Below, piece by piece: positions 1-17,323 of a stretch of 55,208 nucleotides of DNA; the stretch's first letter is position 1; every line of letters begins with the position of its first letter. The position numbers and the translations under genes are program-made. The stretch is taken from the NCBI GenBank assembly GCA_009869945.1, contig WIXG01000450.1:1-55208 (forward strand). Reading direction: 5' to 3'. This DNA is from Mesaphorura yosii. Taxonomy: Eukaryota > Arthropoda > Collembola > Poduromorpha > Tullbergiidae. The notes under the pieces were generated by a model. That model worked only from the letters and a program-made list of their open reading frames with translations. It had not been told where the DNA came from and made no database searches.

Positions 1-348
1 ATTTCGTTTGGTCCTTCCTCCACTTGGTGGTTCGAACTTTCCTGGTGTGTCTGTCTGCTGCTCGGATCAACGAGCACGCGCATGGAGTGAGGAAATTGTA
101 CCAGGTGTGCCCGGAAAACGCGTACAGTCAGGCGGTACGTTGCCTCTCCTATCATCCTCCTTTATCGCATGAAAATTATTGTACTAGCTCCTGATTTCCG
201 ATTTCAGGTGCAAAGAGCCGATCATTTCTTAGGATCCACGAGCCTGGGACTGAATGGGCTCGGGTGCTTTGTCATCACAAAACCCTTCATGCTGACAGTC
301 ATTGGCGTTGTATTTACATTCGAAATTGTGCTGTTGACCACTAATTAA
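1..348 (+). CDS. Gustatory receptor (7tm_7), 3' end only
   Basis: This is the C-terminus of a chemosensory receptor of the arthropod gustatory receptor family, a seven-transmembrane ligand-gated channel in sensory neurons. Exons are 3-134 (incomplete at the window edge) and 208-348, joined by a 73-nt GT-AG intron in phase 0. About 90 residues are visible. A hydrophobic segment (FLHLVVRTFLVCLSAARINE) is transmembrane 6, followed by an intracellular stretch (VCPENAYSQA, then VQRADHFLGS). Then come a short segment (LGLNGLGCFVITKPFMLTV) and a final helix with FTFEIVLLTTN, the equivalent of the family's TYhhhhhQF signature. The signature is relaxed: the usual TY is TF and the terminal QF is absent. 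The phase-0 intron just before the last segment is typical of the family. The N-terminal part and the ligand cannot be judged. Confidence 0.75.
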
Positions 349-371
349 GGCATTAATTGCATTGTTGAGTT

Positions 372-377
372 AATAAA
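372..377 (+). terminator. Polyadenylation signal of the gustatory receptor
   Basis: AATAAA starts 24 nt after the TAA stop of the receptor fragment. No other signal lies closer. Confidence 0.55.
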
Positions 378-956
378 TCAGTTTTCAAGTTCAGCAACCG
401 CTGTACATCAATTGCTAATTTAACGCAAGTTTCGACTCGAGTTTCGAGTCTCTCCAGGTTCGTCTCAGGCCAGTGCAGGCGCAGTGGGAAAGGCGACCAC
501 GCTATTCAGTGCGAGTAGCAAGCAAGGAATAGAAATCCCGCAGCACGAGACTACGTTTGAAGTTTCAACATGTGCCGATTTTACGTTCTTTTAAGGAACT
601 ACATATTCGTTGTTCTGTGAAAGATCCTCATACCCCACTGGTATTAATAAACGTATCAGGTGCCGAAATAGATCATTCTTTCGGCAATTATCGTAGGATT
701 CTTGTTAGTGGTATCGCCAGCAAATTAAGAACATTTCAACGTGTGGGCATCTGGAAATCGCCCAACGTCCTCGGGAGTGAGTGGTAAGTCAATAGTTAAA
801 GACCGTTTTGGTTAAAGTCGTAGTCGTAAGTCGTGCAACATGATTAAGGTGCATTCCCTTAATTTACAGGCTAATTCGTGACCAGTGTCCTGGATTTTGG
901 CTACTGATCCGGCGACTTCACTGAGGACGACACGAAATCGACAGTAAATCAGCAGG
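378..956 (+). other. Gap and GNL2 5' leader
   Basis: Between the receptor poly(A) signal and the GNL2 start codon I see a likely GNL2 promoter and leader. A good 3' splice site (ttaatttacag) at 868-869 places the start of the coding leader exon at 870. A possible 5' splice site (gtggtaagtc) lies at about 784, so a short upstream non-coding exon is plausible. The stretch 533-786 is open in one frame but has no in-frame ATG and resembles no protein I know. Confidence 0.4.
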
Positions 957-3900
957 ATGGGGAAATTCAGCGCTCAGACTAAGAAGCGTGAGGGGCTGAA
1001 TAAATCCAACCACAGCTTCAACCCCGATCGGAAGACTGATGGGCTCAAAGGAGTTGCCAAGCCCAGAGATAAGGCGACCATCAAACGGTTGCAGATGTAC
1101 AGGAATTTCAAAGCTAAGCGCAACCGGGATGGGAAAATAGTTCGACCAGCTCCTTTCCAAAACTGGGTTCCTTCTGGCACGGTGGCAAGGGTCGAACCTA
1201 ACCAAAAGTGGTTTGGAAATAGCAAAACGATTACGCAAAGCTCCTTGCAGAAGTTTCAGGATGAATTAGGCAAAGTTATGAAGGACCCGTATCAGGTAAA
1301 ACCACACACTAGTCAACAGTCAAACCCATGATACCTTTATTTGCAGCTTCGGTAAGAGTCTCGTTGAAATAACTCAATGGCATCTACATTCCAGGTTGTA
1401 ATGCGAGCGACAAAACTCCCGATCACCTTGTTGAACGAGAAATCGAAGCAGGCTCGAGTCCACGTTCTCGACACCGAGAGCTTTGAAACCGTGTTCGGTC
1501 CAAAAAAGCAAAGGAAGCGACCCAATTTAAATGTGACTGAGCTATCAGAGTTGGTTGACGCTGCCAACACGAAGGCCGAGAATTATGACGAGAAGAAGGA
1601 CTTGGATTTAGTGAGAGCAAATCCAGACATTTGGGAGCCGCCACGGGAGTGGATCATGGGCGCTGGACAAAGCAAGAGGATTTGGAATGAGCTGTACAAA
1701 GTGATCGACTCGTCCGACGTGATAATTCAGGCAAGGCCATCAATTACCGCCTGGAATAGTTAACTGATTTTCACCTCATTTAATTCAGGTGTTGGACGCC
1801 CGAGATCCAATGGGGACCCGATCACCTCCAATAGAAAAATTCCTAAAGAAAGATAAGCCTTACAAGCATCTCGTGTTTGTCCTGAACAAAGTCGACTTGG
1901 TTCCAACGTGGGTCACACAACGATGGGTAGCGATGTAAGTGGACATGTTGATTTTAATTGCCAAAGATTTTAACGTAAGGAGTGTTGAACAATTAAGTTA
2001 GTATGTAGAAAGAGTTTTGAAAGGTGGAGTTAGTTTATGCTAATTAACCTGAAAGAACAGAACAGACATCCTGAGTTTATGGTGTATTGTTATGTTGGAA
2101 GAATTGATGGATCTTTGTTTGGTTGTCTTCGTTTGGCTTCAGTTTGGTATTTGGCATCGTATATCAGTTGACCATGAAAGGCTTTTGAGTTAGGTGAATC
2201 CATGGGTAGTAAGTAAGTCCACCTTTATTATGCCCTTGTTGATACCCTGGGCGACAAAAGAGACGAAGGTTTCTTCTAGCAGCCGACTTCGCTGCAGCTA
2301 AGTCTTCTACTTTCAAGCTATGTACGCGGGCCGCAATTTCTTCAATTTTCAAATTAACCATTGTGAATGTGGCACTTTTTTCTTCAATTTGTCATCGAAA
2401 GTTGCGCAATAACCAAGAAAGCACTGTACACAAAAACACATAGCACAAGTTTTCAGTTTTCAAGTCTAACGAAAAGACGGGGGAATATTAACTAATGCTA
2501 TTTATATACCTGATACCATCTCTTCATCTCAAGCAATAATTATAGTACTTCTATTTCATCGTTTTATTGCCTTTCAGACTTTCGGCTGAGTATCCAACAA
2601 TGGCGTTCCACGCGTCGTTGACCCATCCATTTGGAAAGGGGTCGCTTATCAATCTTCTGCGGCAATTTTCCAAGTTGCACGATGACAAGAAGCAGATATC
2701 CGTCGGGTTCATTGGCTATCCCAACGTCGGCAAGTCAAGCATAATAAACACCTTGAAATCGAAGAAGGTGTGCAAGGTCGCGCCGCTGGCTGGCGAGACG
2801 AAAGTGTGGCAGTACATCACGTTAATGCGGAGAATTTACCTGATCGACTGCCCCGGAGTCGTGTACCCGTATGAAGAATCGGACGAGGACAAAGTTCTCA
2901 AGGGAGTTGTGCGCGTCGAACTCATTGAGAACCCGGAAGATTACATCGACGCTGTGCATCGGCGTGTCAAGAAGCAGTACATGGCCAAGACGTACAAGAT
3001 TGACGAATGGACAGACAGCATTGACTTCCTGACCAAGATGGCCAGGCGCTCGGGGCGACTGCTGAAGGGCGGCGAGCCTGACTTGAACGCTGTCGCGAGA
3101 ATGGTGCTGAATGATTGGCAGCGAGGGAAAATTCCGTACTACACCGTGCCGCCTGGTTTCGAATCGAAAGTTCCCGCCACACAAGAAGTTCCAGCCTCCA
3201 CGTCTGACGCGGATTCCGCAACGGCTCCAGAAACTATCGCATCAGAAGCTGAAGCGAATGCAACTGACTCAACGACCACGACAGCGAAGGCTAAAGCCGG
3301 TCAGCTCAAGAAACCTCACTTAATCCAGAACCTGAAGAAGATTTTAGTTCAGTTGGATTTCGAGGGTGAAGATTTGCATCCTGCAGACGGTACAAACGAA
3401 GACGAAGCTGCACAAGCACAAGCGGAGGAAGATGAGTTGGAGATTTTTGATTCGGATAACGAAGATGTAGAGGCGGAGGACGACGAAGACGCCGAAGTTG
3501 AGGAAGTGGCAGCAAATCGAGGAAACGACGACGAAAAGCAAAGCGGTGAACTTTCCGATCATTCCTCCCACCTGACTACTGACTCCGAGAACGAAGACGA
3601 AGAGCCAGAGTCGGGCGAAGCCAAACCGTTTGTCAAGCGGGCAAAGAGCAAAAAGCTTGTAAAGCGACAAAATTATGTTTCACTACTGCCTTGCGACCGT
3701 GAAAATGAAAAGAATAAGAAACGAAAGGCCGAGCCCGCTTCCGAAGACGAGGAAGACGCGGACGAAGATGGAGCGGGTCGCAGCAAGCGAGGCAACAGAA
3801 AGAAGGCCAAAGGCAGGAGCAGCAAAATGACGAGCAAGGAAAAGCGGAGCCTGGAACGCGAAAATCAGCGGAAGAAGATCGGGAGCAATTTCTACGAAGT

Positions 3901-3967
3901 TACAAACGTTAAGAATAGGAATCGCGATAGGAAGGTGCCCAAAGTGCATAGAAATAAACCAAAATGA
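957..3967 (+). CDS. GNL2: Nucleolar GTP-binding protein 2 (GNL2/NOG2/Ngp-1)
   Basis: GNL2 is a nucleolar GTPase that binds pre-60S ribosomal particles and must leave before export. Exons are 957-1295, 1395-1730, 1789-1934 and 2578-3967, giving 736 aa, close to the human protein (about 731). The N-terminal NGP1NT domain contains [16 protein letters not shown]. The GTPase motifs are circularly permuted, as in the YlqF/YawG family: DARDP (228-232) and NKVD (G4, 258-261) come before GYPNVGKSS (G1, 320-328) and DCPGV (G3, 364-368). The C-terminal third alternates acidic runs with lysine/arginine-rich clusters, typical of nucleolar proteins. The start ATG opens with MGKFS and aligns with the family start. 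Intron 2 (1731-1788) uses a GC donor. Intron 3 is 643 nt, far longer than the other two, and contains an antisense ORF. Confidence 0.95.
1731..1788 (+). other. GC-AG intron in GNL2
   Basis: The exon ends ...ATAATTCAG and the intron begins GCAAGG, not GT. It ends TTTAATTCAG, and the next exon reads GTGTTGGACGCCCGA. The join gives [17 protein letters not shown], which is the conserved sequence of the family with no residue gained or lost. The intron is 58 nt, phase 0. CAG|GCAAG is the known context of GC donors spliced by the major spliceosome. Confidence 0.85.
2164..2361 (-). CDS. Candidate 65-aa protein nested antisense in GNL2 intron 3
   Basis: An ATG-started ORF lies on the opposite strand inside GNL2 intron 3 and runs from 2361 down to a TGA at 2164. 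The start context is favourable (TTCACAATGG: A at -3, G at +4). A strong TATA match (TATAAATA, minus strand, 2499-2506) lies about 140 nt upstream. The predicted protein begins [20 protein letters not shown], has a basic middle ([19 protein letters not shown]) and ends QKPFMVN. I recognise no domain, signal peptide or membrane segment. I see no clean AATAAA downstream on that strand. It may be a nested gene, a retrocopy fragment or a chance ORF. Confidence 0.3.
   Translation of the reverse strand: MVNLKIEEIAARVHSLKVEDLAAAKSAARRNLRLFCRPGYQQGHNKGGLTYYPWIHLTQKPFMVN
2499..2506 (-). promoter_or_regulatory. TATA-box match upstream of the nested antisense ORF
   Basis: The minus strand reads TATAAATA, a full TATA consensus, inside GNL2 intron 3 and correctly oriented for the ORF that begins at 2361. 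No perfect initiator was found 30 nt downstream. Confidence 0.35.
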
Positions 3968-3973
3968 TTAAGT

Positions 3974-3979
3974 AATAAA
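3974..3979 (+). terminator. Polyadenylation signal of GNL2
   Basis: AATAAA starts seven nt after the TGA stop and is followed by further AATAAA-like copies up to about 4002, so the 3' UTR is very short. Confidence 0.7.
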
Positions 3980-4690
3980 ATAAAAATATTATTGAATAAA
4001 ATTACCAATTACATTGTTATTGATCAAATTCGGCCTGTCGCGTCATTGATTTTGGTCAACTTGGTCTTGGCGTATAAATCCCAATCAAATTTGCCCAGTC
4101 TGATTAGCAATTAGCACAAACTCACGGACACTGACACATGGCGAAAAAGTTGTAATGAAGACTTACGCGATCCGATCCAGGCGATTAGTGACGAGTCAGC
4201 TGAAACTGGAAAGTATTTTTTGCTTACTGCACTGGAAATGCTTAATTTGGTCTTCTTAAGTTAAAGAAGCTGTAAATTGGCAGCTGCTTGAGCGCCGAGT
4301 GAAATGAAGGAAAAGTTTTCTGGTACGCAGTAGAAAAAAAAGTTATTCCCTCCGTTGCGACTTCCTAGCCTGCCAAACGCTTAAGCGTGGGTTTCTCCAT
4401 AAACTATTCACTTATGCCATAAAAGGGTATAGCCAGCGCCGCGCAGTGCGCGATAATTCCAATCCAGCAGTAATATTTTACTCCAGCACTCATTGCAAGC
4501 GAAGATTCCCGTTCGGCGCGCCGCGTGTATGGCCATTTGGGGTTAGACGACTTTATAAATATAAATGGAGGAGTTGACTTTGACACCGGACCAAAATACT
4601 GCTTGCTACTGGAAACTGAAACTGGAAGAAAGCAAAGCACTTCGTGCTTTGTGGAGTGAGTCGTGTTCGTGAATCGACAGAATAAAAGTT

Positions 4691-4714
4691 GGCAGTGGCA
4701 GTGGCAGTGGCAGG
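4691..4714. repeat. GGCAGT hexamer microsatellite
   Basis: Four consecutive GGCAGT-type units occur in intergenic DNA. Shorter runs of the same hexamer recur elsewhere in the window, near 8115, 10807, 12735 and 15045, in both coding and non-coding DNA. Confidence 0.8.
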
Positions 4715-5180
4715 AAGAAGAAGAAACAGAAGAAAGAAGGAGTCTGAATTTATACGGCTACTTTCTTCTGGCGCGCTCTTTTGGTGACCGACCATTTTCA
4801 TAATAAAATAATTCTTAACATTTATTATTATTACATTACAGGCCAGCCGTAAATTTGGCGCTGTCCGATTCTACTTTTCTTCCGGTTACTTTGCAAAGTT
4901 ACGGGAAAAGAAACTTGCAACTTACAACTTAGCACTTGCACTTCGGTCGTCGAGCCTCAAGTGGCATAATTGAGATTCTATCGCTTATGACATTAGCAGG
5001 AGCTGGACCAGCGAGTTTTGTCCAGTTTGGTTGTCCGAGACTCAGGATACTCAGAAAGGGGAGCCTGGCGCACTGCGGTACGAATTACATACAAAAATAT
5101 CACCATTACACTAAATCACTCAAAAATACATAAACCGACTGGCTGCGGAGGTCTGCGAGCACGAGCAGCGAGGAATTCCA

Positions 5181-5217
5181 GGCGTAAATGGGTTTTGGAC
5201 CATTTACGCCCAAAACC
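5181..5217. repeat. Overlapping alternative hairpins
   Basis: GGCGTAAATGG (5181-5191) and CCATTTACGCC (5200-5210) are perfect 11-nt inverted repeats with an 8-nt loop. Within the same stretch GGTTTTGG (5191-5198) pairs perfectly with CCAAAACC (5210-5217). The two stems share sequence and cannot form together. Confidence 0.6.
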
Positions 5218-7316
5218 AAATGGATGGGCCAGCCTGTGAATGTGTGGTTCAGCCTCCATTCACACTTCTACCTTCCAGCTTCCAACACAGAGTTTGGTTG
5301 TCCAACTGCTTTTTCCACGTTCTCATCGCATCGTCCACGGTCTGCGCTGATTAATAAAACACATTTCCAGAATGATTTCATGCGGGCCAGGCAGAATTCA
5401 GAATTTAGCACGACTCAAATGAAGAAATATGGCACGATCCAAGGCCGAGGCTGAAGGATTTGGAACTGGAACGCATCGTGCTTCGCGCTGTCATGCGGTA
5501 TTTCAATTTCCTGTTCAATTAACACGTTAATCCGTAATGAAATCTGTACTGATATCCAAAATTCAAATGTGCAGGGTGAAAGACGAAGACGAGCAGGCGA
5601 AAGGATGGGAAAGGACACGACGAGATCGGGATTTAATAAAAATGAGACGTGATCTCTTCAACGCAGCGAGAATTCAGGCATTGCAGGGAAAAGAAGATGC
5701 TGAATGCATGGAGAGATGCGGATGTGGAGAAGAATGGAAAGGGGAGCGTTCAGGTCGTGCGGAGGGCAGCTCCTTTCACTGCGTGTCACGTCCAATTATG
5801 TTGAGTTGAACTCATTGTGAAACCGCCTCGATTGGACCCCATTGGCTTTTAATTCAATTACAAAGTCGCCTTCTTTTTCTGCATCGCACCGCTTGGCTCT
5901 GGCTCGCTTTGCAAATACAAAATAAAAACCGAACTACGTCCAGCCAACGCCACGGATGAACAACTCGAACTGGTGAATATTTCCCAACTCTTTTCCTCTC
6001 TCGTAGGTTTCGCTTTTGTTTCAGGCAAGCAGGCTCATAAATTTCGGATGATGAGCAATTGTTCGTTCATGTTTAAATAAATTCGAATGTGAATGCGAGC
6101 GGGCAGGCATTCGAATTCTAATAATACCGTAATTATTAACTGACGCTGGTGCCTTGATTAGCGAGTGGCATGTTTACTTAGCAAAGACAGTGGCCATAAT
6201 CCACGGTTGACTGCTTCCGGGACTCAAATTCTTATTGTTTCAGTTTTAATGAAAATGTAATGCACTGTCGGAGTAAATGGTCGAATAACTCGAGCCAACA
6301 GATTTTTATTGCCTTGCGTAACGTAACGCTGAATGCACGCTAAACGCTAAATGGATTACGACCAAGTCTGAGCACTGAGCACATTAAACGCGCTCATGTA
6401 TGCGTAATAATACTCGCATTATTCGCATTATCATGAAACTGCAGAATATTCAAATTGCGCTGCGCCCCGCGCCCGTAAAAGAGTTAATTTGTGTTCTCTC
6501 AGCCATTAACAAGTCGGCACGGCGGAGCTTTGTTTTTGCTCAGAATCTGCGCGCAGGCCAGCCAGCCTGAGAACGAGAACGAAAACGAAAACTGAAAACG
6601 AAACCACGACGTAATTCGGTTTTATTACAAATTGCCCGAACGCAGACGCAGCAGCATTCTGCAGGATTTTATATCCTCGTAATTCCTGGCATAATTTATA
6701 ATTATTCGAGAGAACAATGATTAAAATTTCGAAATTAAATTTTATCGTTTTTTAGTGCGAGATAACTGACAAGCTTGGCTTGGCTTGGATTTCTTCGTAA
6801 GTTGGGAAGGCAATTGTAACAATTTGGAGCATTATGCGTTAATAGCAGCAATTAATGCGATGTAAAACAAAATTACGATGCGGCATGAATAAATCGAGCC
6901 GAAAAACAAGAAAATGTGTTCTGTGATGCTGCTGGACCGAAACCGAATCGGTTTTGGCACGGCGGACGAGTACAAATTGCCTTTGCCTTCGCTTTGCGTC
7001 TGGCCGTTCGGTCTGCCCTGCCATTTCTATTTACATCGAGACGCGAATTAGTAGCCCATCAGCTCTGATTAAATCGTCAGATTTGATTTAGGGTTCTTTT
7101 CCCATTACAGCAGGCCTGATGATGATGACCTACATCGCATTCGCAATCGCGTTCGTACGTGCTTGAGAAAGTTGCTTTTATTACCATCATTTCGTGTGTA
7201 ATCGAGGAAAAACACACATCCAAATTGAATTACGAACCGGGCCGAGCGAAATTGAATTAGAAATGAATCCAAGCGCCAAGAACGAACACACCAATTTGAA
7301 TTGACAAGTGTTAGGA

Positions 7317-7322
7317 TTTATT
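7317..7322 (-). terminator. Polyadenylation signal of SHOX
   Basis: AATAAA on the minus strand lies about 115 nt after the SHOX stop codon and is the first such signal downstream. Confidence 0.5.
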
Positions 7323-7436
7323 AATAGCATCGCCACTCGCCTTCGCCTTGTCATTATTACAATAATTAAACGACAACCGAGCAGAACAGAGCAGTCACGC
7401 AGTTGCAGTTTAACGAAGCCTCGGCCCGTCCGTCCG

Positions 7437-13023
<5,587 letters not shown>

Positions 13024-16000
13024 TCTTAACCGAACAACAACCGAAACCCAACTAATTTGTAATGTAAGGACGTACAGGAGCAGGATTTCAAAAGTTGAAG
13101 CGGCGTGGCTGCCGTGTTTTTACGATTCACTAGCGTCGACCGTCACTGACGAACTGCCATGTGCGTATGATGAAGTTGAACGGAGATTTGGTCATTTTTG
13201 CTCACTTGTCACTTGGCTTTGGTTTTGGCTTGGCTTGAGCCTTGCCTTAGCCATGCCAGTTTGCACCCTTTTCAGTTTCGGTTTCGGTTCTTCTTCCCTT
13301 TCCCGGCTTGTCCATGCCCTGTTCAGTACCCGATTTCCTGTGTGGTGCTTCTCATTCTCAATTCGCTTCCACAGCCGTGAGATCCATGCAGTGCATGTTT
13401 AAACGGTTCAGGATCTTCTCCACAGTGAAAGCAAGCAGTTTGAGATCGACTTTCCTAGCGAATGAAGCAGAAGACAAGAGGAGCTTCTCTAAACGGTTGG
13501 CTTCTCGCACCGTGGCGGTAATCGCAGGCAGGCGTGGGCCATTTCATTAGAATCAGTGCTAGAAGCTAGAAGAGATGTGGAGTGGATGCGGGCTGACTGA
13601 CACGGAAATCCTTTCCATCCAATGCAATTAATTAACATCTTAATTAATTAAGTTCCTTGCGTGTTGCGTTTTGCATTCCGAATGAGAATGGGAATCTCGG
13701 ATGTTTCCTTCTGCTTCACGCCAGACTGTATGCATGCAAATATTTCGACGGCGGGTTAGCTGGCGAGTTAATTAATTGGACAAATTGGGTAATTGTCGAG
13801 TGCATCAAGAATCAAGATTCATGAGGATTATGCACGAAGGAGTAAGTTGAATTTCTCAAAAGTCTTCGTACAAACGCCACTTTTTATCTTCTCTTTATGC
13901 TCCGTATGCTTTCTGCTTTTTATGCTGTCCTTCGGTGCAGGTCCCATGGCTCTGCCAATCATAAAACTTGCGCTTACACGTTTTGCTAAGTTGCTTAATC
14001 CGTTATCTTTAAATTGCATTAAGAAGATAAACTGCAGCAGTATCAAAAGTGACCTTAATCGTCCTATCGCCCTGCTGCTGCTCCCCGGCCCGAACCAACA
14101 AACTGACCAGCAGCCGCCGCGCGTGGGGATCATCTCCTGAATTTTTATCGCCAAATTATCGCTATCGCTGGACGCATCTTCAGCTAAGCGCCCACAAATT
14201 TGATGTCCAGCCATAAAATCATCCGTTGGAAATTGAATTGACGTGCTGCAGGCTGCAGGTAGGCAGGCGCTCACGCTGGACAGCCGCTCAGCCCTACCAA
14301 ATTGCTGCTGCAGGTGAAGGTAAGCTAAGCTACTTTATTTCGATTTAAAAACTTTACAACATTTATTTTAATAGCCACTTTCACAACCCTGAAACTCTAA
14401 TCCCTTCTTTTATTACTGCAGTCCGTGAGCCAGTGCAGGCAGGGGAGCCTCGGCGGTGGCGGGCATACGGCTCACATATTTATTGGGAGAAGAGCTGCTA
14501 AGGAAGATTTTATTCGCTCGACGGGTCCATGTAAAGCGCATTTACTACGTACGTGTGATGTTTTTAAAATTAAGTAATTGAATTTTCAACTTGATAATAG
14601 TTTTTCATCTTGTACTTCGTCTCCACTTTGCTAAATTAAGTTTTTTATGTTCAGTGCCCGTGCTTGGTGCTGCTGTCGGCCGTGCTTGTGCCCCCATTCA
14701 GCATTACCAACCCGAACCGGAGCGTAATTTGGACTAATTCAGCTGGGGCAAGGAGAAAGTACTGAATTACCAAGCAGTTGTTGTCGTTGTTGGTTTACTG
14801 GTTGAAGTAATTCGATTAGAGACACAAAAATTGATGAACTGCTCCTCCAACAGCCCAACCAACCAAGTCAACTTCTGCTCCTGCTTCAAATTGCTGAAGT
14901 TAAGGCACAAGCCAAGGCATTCTTTCATTACGTATTTTGATTTCTTGATTTGTGTATTTATGTAATAAACTTAAATCATTCCAGGACGGGACGAGACTCA
15001 TTTGGACTCGTCCTGCATTTCGGTGGAGCAGCACAGTGCAGTGGCTGTGGCAGTGGCAGTGAATTAAGAGGGAAGGAAAAGAATTAGAGAAGCAGAGGAT
15101 GAGGATCCGAAATAGAATTAGCATAGTTAGCGTAAATCAGTAATTCAATTTCAAGTAATTTTGAAGGAGACAGTCGAAATAGACGAAACCTGCTTCTGCA
15201 GTTGCTGGCGTGCTGAACGCTGCGGCGTGGCGTGGCGGAATTCGAAGAAGAAACGACTGGAAGAGAAGAATGAAGAGCACGAATTGGAAAATCTGTGAAA
15301 GGAAGTTAAATTCAATTTGAGTTTTCTCTTCTTTTTATAGAGTGTAATCTTTGATGATATAAAATGTACACAAAATCGCGGTAGATCCAATTAAGAAGGA
15401 TGCTGGGTATGCTGGAGACTGTTTGCTGGAGCCAAAACGAAAGTGGAGACAAAATCCAGCCGAGAGCCGAGCACATTTTCAAGTTCCAGCTGCCAAATGA
15501 TCGTAAATCATCGTCGGCCGTCCCCTGCTGGAGAATTTGTCCAATTTGAGGTCGAATTTCGCATTCAGTGGACTAAAATACGCAAAAGCACGCCCGCCCG
15601 CCCAAAAGAAATTAGAGAATAAAAATCCGCACGACGATGCGTAATGTAATAAAAGTTAGTTTAATTCCTAAAGTTTACTTTCCTCGCATTCGCATCCACA
15701 TCCAAACAATGCGAATGCAACGGCGCATTGTCGACTGTCTTGTTTAAATAGGAATTAGGAATTTAGAAAAGAAAGCAAGTCACAGCACGGCAAAGCAAAG
15801 CAAAAGTTGGTCGGTCGGGCCGTAAATTGTTGGGCAAAGAGACAGGAGGAAGGGAAAGTGAATCTTTGCCTGCTTGTTCGTTAATCAAGTCTGCCTGCCT
15901 GCCTGCACTCGTTGCATTGCATTGTAGGAAATTCAAATTGTTCAATGTAGGATGAAACTTTTATTAAATTATCGTCGTTTACTGGTCTAATCGCTTGAGT

Positions 16001-17058
16001 CAACTTTACTGGCGTTTGTCGCACCGTGCAAAAACTCAAATATGAATTTGATTCCGGGAAATTGCAAGTTAGCGTTAGCGTAGAAATGACATTTATTACG
16101 TATTGCGAATTGCGAAATAAATACTTGCTCGTACGCGTAATGTGACGGATGATTGAACTGAATCTTTGTATCGTTTCGAGTATCGTCTCGGCCCTGATCG
16201 ATTGCTTGACTCTTCGTTTACTGCTTAATACAATCAATGCTCGCGCACGTGAAGGGAGCAAGAATGAGATGGATAGACGTCCAACTGTCTCGTATCTCCT
16301 TTATAATACAAATAAATTGGCCTTGTATGCATTATTTCGTCTGTCACATGAGTATTTATTAATTCTATTCCAGTAAAGTGCCGTGCCTCCAGTCTCTTCA
16401 TCCCATCAAAAGGAAACTTCCACCTTCTCATAATTCGCTTTTAATTCAATATTTGTCCAATTTGTCAAACGGTTTCAGATGGATTACGAGGAATAATGAA
16501 GCGATTGCGATTGTCTCAGAATCGAAAATTCGGCTCGATGTGATGTGATTCTTTATTGTCTTTGCGCAATTGATCAATCAAAACACAGCACAGGCAATGG
16601 AAATACAACAATTCGCAAGTACGCTCAAGATCGGAAGCGGCGACGGAAGAAGACTTTATTCACTCCATAAAAGAAAGATAAAATCACGTCGTGCACAGCC
16701 ACTCGAGCAAAAGATAAGCTACTTGAACTCTCCGTCAAAGATCGCATGGGGACGGCTTTCTATTGGATAACGGCACAGATTTGCATAATGCGATCGCGGA
16801 TTTTGTGGCATGACTTTTGGCTTGGCGGTGCGGCGTGTCTGGCCTGTCACATTTGTCGAACATTATAAAATACGAGCAACACAAGTTTCTGACATTAATG
16901 TATTGCATTATCATCCCATTAAAACAACGGCGCAGCGCAGCACAAAAGACGTCTGAGAAAGTTTATCTCGCGAGTCTCGAAGCGATTACACGATAAAATT
17001 GTTGAGATTTTTAATGGCAGCCATAATTTCTTCTTAACCGACTACAAATTGACACCAT
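13024..17058. other. Non-coding DNA upstream of SHOX
   Basis: This 4.0 kb lies between the SHOX start codon and the PLSCR 3' end. It must contain the SHOX promoter and leader. No exon could be supported. It has two homeodomain-type strings (13626-13652 and 13768-13778), octamer motifs at 13734-13741 and 16779-16786, and short GGCAGT, GCAG and AAGCC-type micro-repeats. Longer open frames such as 13828-14274 (minus) show no conserved protein sequence. Confidence 0.5.
13626..13652. promoter_or_regulatory. Homeodomain-type site pair upstream of SHOX
   Basis: Two AATTAATTAA-type strings separated by about six nt lie roughly 600 nt upstream of the SHOX start codon. A third lies at 13768-13778. They could be autoregulatory sites; this is inference. 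Confidence 0.25.
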
Positions 17059-17064
17059 TTTATT
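17059..17064 (-). terminator. Candidate polyadenylation signal of PLSCR
   Basis: AATAAA on the minus strand lies about 260 nt after the scramblase stop codon. Confidence 0.4.
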
Positions 17065-17323
17065 CCATGCGAACACAAGAACAATGCTACTGGAGTAGAG
17101 AAAGTTGGACAAAACTATAAAAATACAGTACAAAGAGAAAGTTAACTGAATTATCGTTCGTTCCAGGCAGAAAGAAGGCAAAGTCAAGCCAAGCCACAAA
17201 AGGCAATTCACGTCGAAAATATTGTTGCATTACAAAAATAAGCATGCAAATGGAGAACTAAACAAATCGACAATGAGACCAATTCATGCATGAAAAAGCA
17301 AGGGTTCTTGCGTTTCGAAAGTT

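Larger units (their letters stand above)
3986..7316. other. Intergenic DNA between GNL2 and SHOX 3' ends
   Basis: I find no supportable gene in this 3.3 kb. Open frames here are short, start without ATG or lack splice support. It holds a GGCAGT hexamer microsatellite (4691-4714), a TATA-like string at about 4551-4560 (tttataaatataaatgg) without a downstream coding exon, and a pair of overlapping inverted repeats at 5181-5217. GNL2 and SHOX end towards each other, so no promoter is required here. Confidence 0.5.

Noticed and set aside
557..787. 76-codon open frame before GNL2 ending near a splice donor
   Set aside because: There is no in-frame ATG and no recognisable protein; better explained as a GNL2 leader region.
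4551..4801. TATA-like sequence followed by open frames between GNL2 and SHOX
   Set aside because: No ATG ORF, splice pattern or poly(A) signal follows in the right place.
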